A stretch of DNA of 64,000 bases from Halocaridina rubra (lineage: Eukaryota > Arthropoda > Malacostraca > Decapoda > Atyidae): the NCBI GenBank assembly GCA_037179515.1, contig JAXCGZ010017005.1, positions 116,001-180,000 of the forward strand, given 5' to 3'. The translations under genes and the position numbers were made by a program. Below, piece by piece: positions 52,657 to 64,000 of the stretch. The stretch's first letter is position 1. Every line of letters begins with the position of its first letter. The notes beneath the pieces are model-generated. The model had not been told where the DNA came from and ran no database searches. It was given only the letters and a program-made list of their open reading frames with translations.

Positions 52657-54627
52657 AAAAGAGCTAAGGAGTGGAGAGACAAATGCTGGAAAAGGTATAG
52701 GAGGAGAAAAAACATAAATGCCTGGCAAACTACAAAAGAGCAAGAAATGACTACCTAAGTAAAAGGAGAGAGGCAGAGAGAGACTATGAGAGGGACATCA
52801 CCAGGAAGGCTAAAGAAAAATCCCAAGCTTTTTCCACAGCTTTATCAGAGGAAAACTGAAGGTAAAAGAACAGGTTTTAAGGTTAAAGAGAGCGGATGGA
52901 AGCATCACTGAGACGGAATGAAGAGATCTGCAAAGAATTGAACAAGGAGTTTCAGTCAGTATTTTACAGTAGAAAATACCCCACCCCCTCAGATTGCAGT
53001 GATAGAAGCTCAAGGGCCGGTATTAGAGAACATCAACCTTACAGCCACAGAGGTATGCAAAGCGCTGATGGATTTAGATGTTCATAAAGCTACAGGTCCT
53101 GATGACATATCCCCTCATGTGCTTAAAAAATGCGCAAACACAATATCAGTGGCACTAAGTATCATACTTAAGGAGTCACTGAAGTCGGGGGAGATTCCAA
53201 GATGCTGGAAACAAGCAAATGTGATACCTATCTTCAAAAAGGGAAGGAGGGATACAGCTCTGAACTATAGACCAGTTTCCTTGACCAGCATAGTTTGCAA
53301 AGTTATGGAGAAAGTACTAAGGAAACATATCTCTCTTACCTTGGAATCCTTCAACTTTTTGTCAGTGAGGCAACATGGCTTCAGAGAAGGTAGATCAACA
53401 GTAACAAACTTATTAGAATTTTATGATGAGGTAAGCCAAATCTTACAGGAAAGAGAGGGCTGGGCAGATTGCATATTCCTAGACTTCCAGAAAGCGTTTG
53501 ACACTGTTCCACATGGGAGACTTATTACGAAGCTGCAATCAATGGCTAGAATAGGTGGAAATGTTTTGGAATGGATAAAAACTTACTTAGAAGGAAGGGA
53601 ACAGAGGGTTAGAGTAAGACACTCAGTGTCTGAATGGAGAAGAGTTAGTAGTGGAGTTCCACAGGGTTCAGTTTTAGGCCACTTTTGTTCCTTGTATATG
53701 TAAATGACCTACCAGAGTCTGTAAATTCATTCATGAATATGTTTGCAGATGATGCAAAGATTGTGAAGAAAGTAAAAAACGAGAACAATGGTAGAGAACT
53801 TCAGGAGGATCTAAATAATCTGCATGAGTGGTCAGAAAAGTGGCTAATGAAATTCAATACTTCAAAATGTAAGGTAATGAGAATGGGTACAAGTGCAAGA
53901 AGGCCCAAGCTTGACTACTCGGTGGCTGGAGTACAACTTCAAGAGACAGAAAATGAGAGAGATCTAGGAGTAAACATACTGGCAGATTTGTCTCCAGAAA
54001 TACATATAAATGGCATAGTAAGGACAGCATATGCATTCTTATCAAATGTAAGGGTAGCCTTCAGGCACATGGACAAGGAAATGTTCAGAAATATTTATGT
54101 AACCTATGTGAGGCCAAAACTCGAACATGCAGCCCCCTTTTGGAATCCGCACTTGAAAAAGCACATAGCTAAGCTTGAAAAAGTTCAAAGACATGCCACG
54201 AAACTGGTGCCGGAAATACGCAACCTCAGTTATGATGAGAGGCTGAGGGAATTAGACTTACCACCACTCGAAGCTAGAAGAGTGAGGGGGGATATGGTGA
54301 CAGTCTTTAAATTCCTTCATGGTTATGATAGAGTGGATAGGGATCGATATTTTGATATGGCTGGCTCTAGAACTAGAGGTCATAGTTTGAAGCTTCGTAA
54401 GAAAACTTCTTTGCAGGATGTAAGGAAATACTTTTTCAGTGTAAGAGTAGTTGATAATTGGAATTCGCTAAGCGAGGAGGTAGTTAATGCTATCTCAATC
54501 CATAGTGTTAAGGACAGGTATGATAAGTATCACTAAGTATAAAATGGAACCGATGAGGAGACGGGAAGATACGAGCTTTGGGCTCTTTCCCGTAAACACA
54601 ATTAGGTAATCAATTAGGTAATCACAT
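52657..54627 (+). pseudogene. CR1-like LINE copy G, 5'-truncated, young but frameshifted
   Basis: Starts at AAAAGAGCTAAGGAGTGG (linker codons KRAKEWRDK) right after (CA)4. Single-base indels break the linker (52,729; 52,818; 52,915; 52,963). RT open at 52,999-53,703: GPDDISPHVLKK, NYRPVSL, LDFQKAFD, GVPQGSVLG. One G is lost at about 53,679, and the frame resumes at 53,685-54,536 with FADDAKIV to DRYDKYH. The 3' hairpin and two tail units (54,570-54,625) are intact. No CA expansion after the tail, only CACATATGTG. Confidence 0.9.
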
Positions 54628-54880
54628 ATGTGCTCCCACCAAAAAGAGACACTGACATGCAGTTGCTACTGTTCTTTTCATTACATGGCCTACGGAAGAC
54701 TTCAAGCCACAATAAAGGAGGCCTTCCTGAACTTAATTTCTTTGGCTTGGTTTTCACTAAGCAATGCTATCAATCCTGAAACTTGCACAAAGACAAATAT
54801 AATCGAACAGCTATTGTTTTAACAAATCATAATCATATTTTTTCTTAATATCTATATATCTTAATGAAAAACTTCTATAC
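54628..54880. other. unrecognised spacer
   Basis: Nothing supported apart from the target duplication of the next element at 54,873-54,880. Confidence 0.5.
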
Positions 54881-55716
54881 CAGGTATTCAAAACTTTTTT
54901 ATCCTTGAGGCACCCTTGTCAAGGCGATTGGAATCTTGGGGCACCTTTGATAGCAACTTGAATGTTTTTTTAACTGACGAAAGAATGTATCACATGTGGA
55001 GTAATCAAACAAATAGCTGTGATGGAGTTCTTCTAATATCTAATATCAGGAATCCACCGTATTCTTACAGTTCTCAATACTTACCATCAATACGATATAT
55101 TTACAAGACTAGTCATCATCAAATGTAAGAAAAAGGAAGAATAACAAAATTAGTACCTTGAAGCATATGGATACACAGATACACCTGATTATTTGACTTC
55201 TTAATACAAGATAGAACTACAGGCGATTTTTGGATGTTGACTACTGCGGATCCTGCTTACCTGTATTTACATCTGCTTTCAAAGGAGTCCACTGTGAAAG
55301 TGTCGGTATTACTCAAAGATTTAATCTGCAACTGGCCTGACTAACAAAATTAGTCATGAAGGGAGTAACGCCAACACCAGAGACTGCTACAAGTAATTAT
55401 AAGACAGCAGGTCATTACCATCGAGCAGAATTGAAATGGCAAGGGGATAAGTGATCCTTGTCCGAAATGTCCCCAGAGCCTCCCTCATGTCTCCCCTGGG
55501 ATACATGCTTTCATTCTTTTCTTAAGAGCATAAGAAAATGACAGAGATTGCAAAACGATTTTGGGCACGCAAATGACAGCTTTCATCACTGACAGCCAAC
55601 GCCACTGTAGCAACATTTGAAGTCCTAAGTAGTCTATCGAGTCTTAAGTGTGTGGCAGCTCTAGTCCATTTCGTGGTGCACCCAGGATGCCTTGGCACCC
55701 TAGTTAGGAATCACTG
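54881..55716. mobile_element. 836-bp non-autonomous hAT-type element
   Basis: Left end CAGGTATTCAAAACT and right end complement CAGTGATTCCTAACT match at 11 of 15 positions. The flanks TTCTATAC (54,873-54,880) and CTCTATAC (55,717-55,724) match 7 of 8, an 8-bp target duplication as in hAT elements. Subterminal parts share GGCACC(C) motifs (GAGGCACCCTTG, TTGGCACCCTAG). No transposase ORF remains. Confidence 0.72.
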
Positions 55717-58720
<3,004 letters not shown>

Positions 58721-58798
58721 ATCAAGTAGGTTGGCCCATGGCATCAGCTGCCCATTGAGATACTACAACTAAAGACTTTGGACTTAAATGGAACTGGC

Positions 58799-59028
58799 TA
58801 GGACAGCTTGATGTCATGTCTTCCTTCAGTCATGGCTCTTTTCTTGTGCCTACATCTACATCGAATATTCTGGCATATTCGTTACACATCTCTTACAATC
58901 CCTTCACAAGTGACAAGTCACAACACTCCCCATCTGCATTTCTATTTACTTTCTTCCTCAATTTCTTGGTCCCCAGGCCCCATGAAGGTAATTTTTTTTT
59001 TTTGGCCCGTCTCGGTGTCACACTCATA
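58799..59028 (+). mobile_element. dispersed ~225-bp repeat (copy 2), RTE-type 3' tail
   Basis: Second copy of the repeat at 35,471-35,692, same strand, with the shared terminal segment CCCCAGGCCCCATGAAGG ... GCCCGTCTCGGTGTCAC. Confidence 0.75.
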
Positions 59029-60119
59029 TTATTCCCCTGCAACATTAACGATGTTATTATCTTGATAGAAAAATAGGCACAAAGAAGTATGTTTGGTCAA
59101 ATGTAATATGCAGTGTAATTGGTACAGCGTGCTCACCGTGGTAGAGTCAAAACATGCAAATACCCAACTGAAGGTAGTCTGAAGAAAACTCGATGATCTT
59201 GGTTTATTCTTCAGGTACAATTCTGCACTATAGTGCTCCCCTAAGCCCCTGGGTTCTTTGCTATCTTATTCTGGCTGCCTCTAACTCTCCTAGTGTTTGA
59301 TGTATGGATACTTAATACTAATTGACTAACTGCCTCCACTCCTCGGGCAAGCTACAAGTACAAAAAGGAGAACATGTAGACACTGGATTGTCGCTCTCTG
59401 TATATGCCTAGGCCAATAATATCATAAGTAGCCAATCTGCTATGAACATTTTTTGCCCTACAATAAGGCATACGCCCAAATCGTGACGTGGGTACAGACA
59501 GGTCCAACGCTGGTTCCCATGCTGTATACCTTTGGCTTAACTACCAAATGGTAGCACTGGCTAATAAGATATCCATTTGCACCTCCTGGCCAGATCTTAT
59601 CAGCTACAGATTAAATTACAAAGATAGGAAGAGCAGGATCCACACCACGAACACTCAGTTTCCATGTGGTACCTGGTTCTTAATAATAAACATGGCATAC
59701 AATTAAATGCATATACAGGTGCAAATTATATGACAGCATGAAGCAATATTCCTAGGATATTCTCACAAGCATGATATACGCCCATACAGAGGTAACCACA
59801 TAATTCAAGCCTATATTCCTAGTCTATGGAAAGAAAGTAAAGCTACCCAACATAAGCAATATAAAATTATTTTCCACACACACACACTGACAAACGCAAC
59901 AATAGCTAACAACGGTAATACACCAGCATACGAAATATATTTAAACGACCACAATTTTTATTATGTACGACTTTTTGGCGTCGATAAGAAGTCAGAATAA
60001 AATACTACGTTCTGTGAATCTATATGTGCCGAGGAGGTGGACGCAAATCCATAAGCAGCAATAATCCCCACGTGTTGAGTCCATTTAGTAATATATTTTC
60101 TCTAGGCACGAATGTAGAA
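59029..60119. other. unrecognised stretch
   Basis: About 1.1 kb with only short ORFs and no recognisable protein, RNA or repeat motif. Confidence 0.5.

Positions 60120-60184
<65 letters not shown>
60120..60184. repeat. (ATT)n microsatellite
   Basis: Uninterrupted ATT repeat. Confidence 0.97.
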
Positions 60185-60185
<1 letters not shown>

Positions 60186-60346
60186 GCAATACCTTTCGTC
60201 TCAACAAAATATGAAAAGGATTATCCAAACTTTATAGCATCTTATAGAAGCAATTACCTTGGGTTCAAGAGAATTAGTTCTACTTGTGTAAAAAAAAATT
60301 TTCCCTTTATCACTCTGATTTTGTTGCAGTCTAAGCATATATACAA

Positions 60347-61780
<1,434 letters not shown>

Positions 61781-64000
61781 GTGATTACCTAATTGTGTTA
61801 ACGGGAAAGAGCCCAAAGCTCGTATCTTCCCGTCTCCTGAGCGGTTCCATTTTATACTTAGTGGTACTTATCATACCTGTCCTTAAAACTATGGATTGAG
61901 ATAGCATTAACTACCTCCTCGCTTAGCCAATTCCAGTTATCAACTACTCTTACACTGAAAAAGTATTTCCTTACATCCTGCAAACAAGTTTTCTTACGAA
62001 GCTTCAAACTATGACCTCTAGTTCTAGAGCCAGCCATATCAAAATATCGATCCCTATCCACTCTATCATAACCATGAAGGAATTTAAAGACTGTCACCAT
62101 ATCCCCCCCCCTAAATCTTCTAGCTTCGAGTGATGGTAAGTCTAATTCCCTCAGCCTCTCATCATAACTGAGATTGCGTATTTCTGGCACCAGTTTCGTG
62201 GCATGTCTTTGAACTTTTTCAAGCTTAGCTATGTGCTTTTTCAAGTGTGGATTCCAAAAGGGGGCTGTATATTCGAGTTTTGGCCTCACATAGGTTACAT
62301 AAATATTTCTGAACATTTCCTTGTCCATGTGCCTGAAGGCTACCCTTACATTTGATAAGAATGCATATGCTGCCCTTACTATGCCATTTATATGTATTTC
62401 TGGAGACAAATCTGCCAGTATGTTTACTCCTAGATCTCTCTCATTTTCTGTCTCTTGAAGTTGTACTCCAGCCACCGAGTAGTCAAGCTTGGGCCTTCTT
62501 GCACTTGTACCCATTCTCATTACCTTACATTTTGAAGTATTGAATTTCATTAGCCACTTTTCTGACCACTCATGCAGATTATTTAGATCCTCTTGAAGTT
62601 CTCTACCATTGTTCTCGTTTTTTACTTTCTTCACAATCTTTGCATCATCTGCAAACATATTCATGAATGAATTTACAGATTTTGGTAGGCCATTTACATA
62701 TACAAGGAACAAAAGTGGCCCTTAAAACTGAACCCTGTGGAACTCCACTACTAACTCTTCTCCATTCAGACACTGAGTGTCTTACTCTAACCCTCTGTTC
62801 CCTTCCTTCTAAGTAAGTTTTTATCCATTCCAAAACATTTCCACCTATTCTAGCCATTGATTGCAGCTTCCTAATAAGTCTCCCATGTGGAACAGTGTCA
62901 AACGCTTTCTGGAAGTCTAGGAATATGCAATCTGCCCAGCCCTCTCTTTCCTGTAAGATTCGGCTTACCTCATCATAAAATTCTAATACGTTTGTTGCTG
63001 TTGATCTACCTTCTTTGAAGCCATGTTGCCTCACTGACAAAAAGTTGAAGGATTCCAAGGTAAGAGAGATATGTTTCCTTAGTAGTTTCTCCATAACATT
63101 GCAAACTATGCTGGTCAAGGAAACTGGTATATAGTTCAGCGCCGTATCCCTCCTTCCCTTTTTGAAGATAGGTATCACATTTGCTTGTTTCCAGCATCTT
63201 GGAATCTCCCCTGACTCCAGTGACTTTTTAAATATGATACTTAGTGCCACTGATATTGTGTTTGCGCATTTTTTTAAGCACATGAGGGGATATGTCATCA
63301 GGACCTGTAGCTTTATGAAAATCTAAATCCATCAGCGCTTTGCATACCTCTATGGCTGTAAGGTTGAAGTTCTCTAATACCGGCCCTTGAGCTTCTATCT
63401 CTGCAATCTGAGGGGGTGGGGTATTTTCTACTGTAAATACTGACTGAAACTCCTTGTTCAATTCTTTGCAGATCTCTTCATCCGTCTCAGTGATGCTTCC
63501 ATCCGCTCTCTTTAGCCTTAAAACCTGTTCTTTTACCTTCAGTTTTCCTCTGATAAAGCTGTGGAAAAGCTTGGGATTTTCTTTAGCTTTCCTGGTGATG
63601 TCCCTCTCATAGTCTCTCTCTGCCTCTCTCCTTTTACTTAGGTAGTCATTTCTTGCTCTTTTGTAGGTTTGCCAGGCATTTATGTTTTTTCTCCTCCTAT
63701 ACCTTTTCCAGCATTTGTCTCTCCACCCCTTAGCTCTTTTACACCCATTATCAAGCCATTTCTCTCTGCCATGAATTACACCTACTTTGGTGACAGGTAT
63801 GCAGCAATCTACTATCTTCCCATATTTCTCACAAAAGATGTCATACAGTTCTTGTACAGATTTGTTGTAAAATAAGGTTCTCCAGTCAATAACTGCAAAA
63901 AGCTCATTCATTTTGATGTAATCTCCTTTCGGATAGTTCTTCCTCATGTCCTCATTGCCTCTACTCTCAGGAAGAATATCTTCGATGATATACTCCATCA
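61781..64000 (-). pseudogene. CR1-like LINE copy K, runs off the window
   Basis: Minus-strand copy with one tail unit (61,781-61,795), 3' hairpin, C-terminus and RT (62,712-61,858; FADDAKIV, DRYDKYH end), RT front and linker (63,298-62,645; NYIPVSL, LDFQKAFD, GVPQGSVL), and linker plus endonuclease end (63,998-63,228; MEYIIEDILPESRG, WRDKCWKRYRRRKN, GPDDISPHVLKK). Single-base insertions near 62,721 and 63,271 break the frame, and an extra C/GG near 62,107 adds a residue (RFRGGDMV). The 5' end lies beyond 64,000, so it may be longer. Unlike most copies, no CA run follows its tail. Confidence 0.92.

Overview
The window is eukaryotic and repeat-dominated; I recognise no host gene, exon or functional RNA gene. 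The very high density of long (TA)n, (CA)n, (GA)n and ATT/ACT-type microsatellites, together with several non-LTR retrotransposon families and short DNA transposons, suggests an arthropod, most likely a decapod crustacean. That identification is inference, not read directly.

One CR1/L2-like (jockey-like) non-LTR family dominates, with about 20 copies ranging from near full length to under 60 bp. A full element has a roughly 0.9 kb presumed 5' UTR, ORF1 (coiled coil plus RRM-like RNA-binding domain), ORF2 (APE endonuclease plus reverse transcriptase), a short 3' UTR with a conserved hairpin, and a 3' end made of a 14-nt unit ACAATTAGGTAATC that runs into (CA)n. The copies stand head to tail. 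On the minus strand five lie in series from about 13.0 to 5.2 kb. On the plus strand seven lie in series from about 21.4 to 34.9 kb. The 3' tail or CA run of one copy abuts the (usually 5'-truncated) start of the next. Isolated truncated copies also begin next to (CA)n or (CATA)n. The best reading is a retrotransposon that inserts into CA-type repeats and makes a new CA target at its own 3' end, so that it stacks.

Layout: 0-1.4 kb truncated copy; 1.4-2.0 kb compound microsatellite; 2.0-3.7 kb a different, decayed LINE split by a foldback element; 4.4-4.8 kb a 405-bp palindromic MITE; 5.2-13.0 kb minus-strand CR1-like array; 13.0-15.7 kb decayed plus-strand copies; 15.7-16.05 kb tRNA-headed SINE-like segment; 16.4-19.5 kb RTE element; 19.6-20.7 kb a 273-bp tandem array of tRNA-like units; 21.3-34.9 kb plus-strand CR1-like array, including the element with intact ORF1 (29.46-34.26 kb) and a copy with intact RT (27.2-29.4 kb); 35-37 kb microsatellites and a dispersed repeat; 37-44 kb decayed copies and a second 405-bp palindrome; 44-46.5 kb microsatellites; 46.7-47.8 kb deleted Tc1/mariner element; 48.4-52 kb a second RTE-like LINE; 52.1-52.6 kb GA/CT inverted repeat; 52.66-54.6 kb CR1-like copy; 54.9-55.7 kb hAT-type non-autonomous element; 56.9-58.6 kb the 3' part of an RNase H-bearing LINE in a (GA)n tract; 61.8 kb to the end a minus-strand CR1-like copy running off the window.

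No single copy here is fully intact. ORF1 plus endonuclease (29.46-34.26 kb copy) and RT (27.2-29.4 kb copy) survive separately and are nearly identical where they overlap, which implies recent activity. ORF2 has no AUG near its start. A slippery heptamer A AAT TTT lies in the ORF1/ORF2 overlap and is kept in three copies, so a -1 frameshift is a plausible expression mode.
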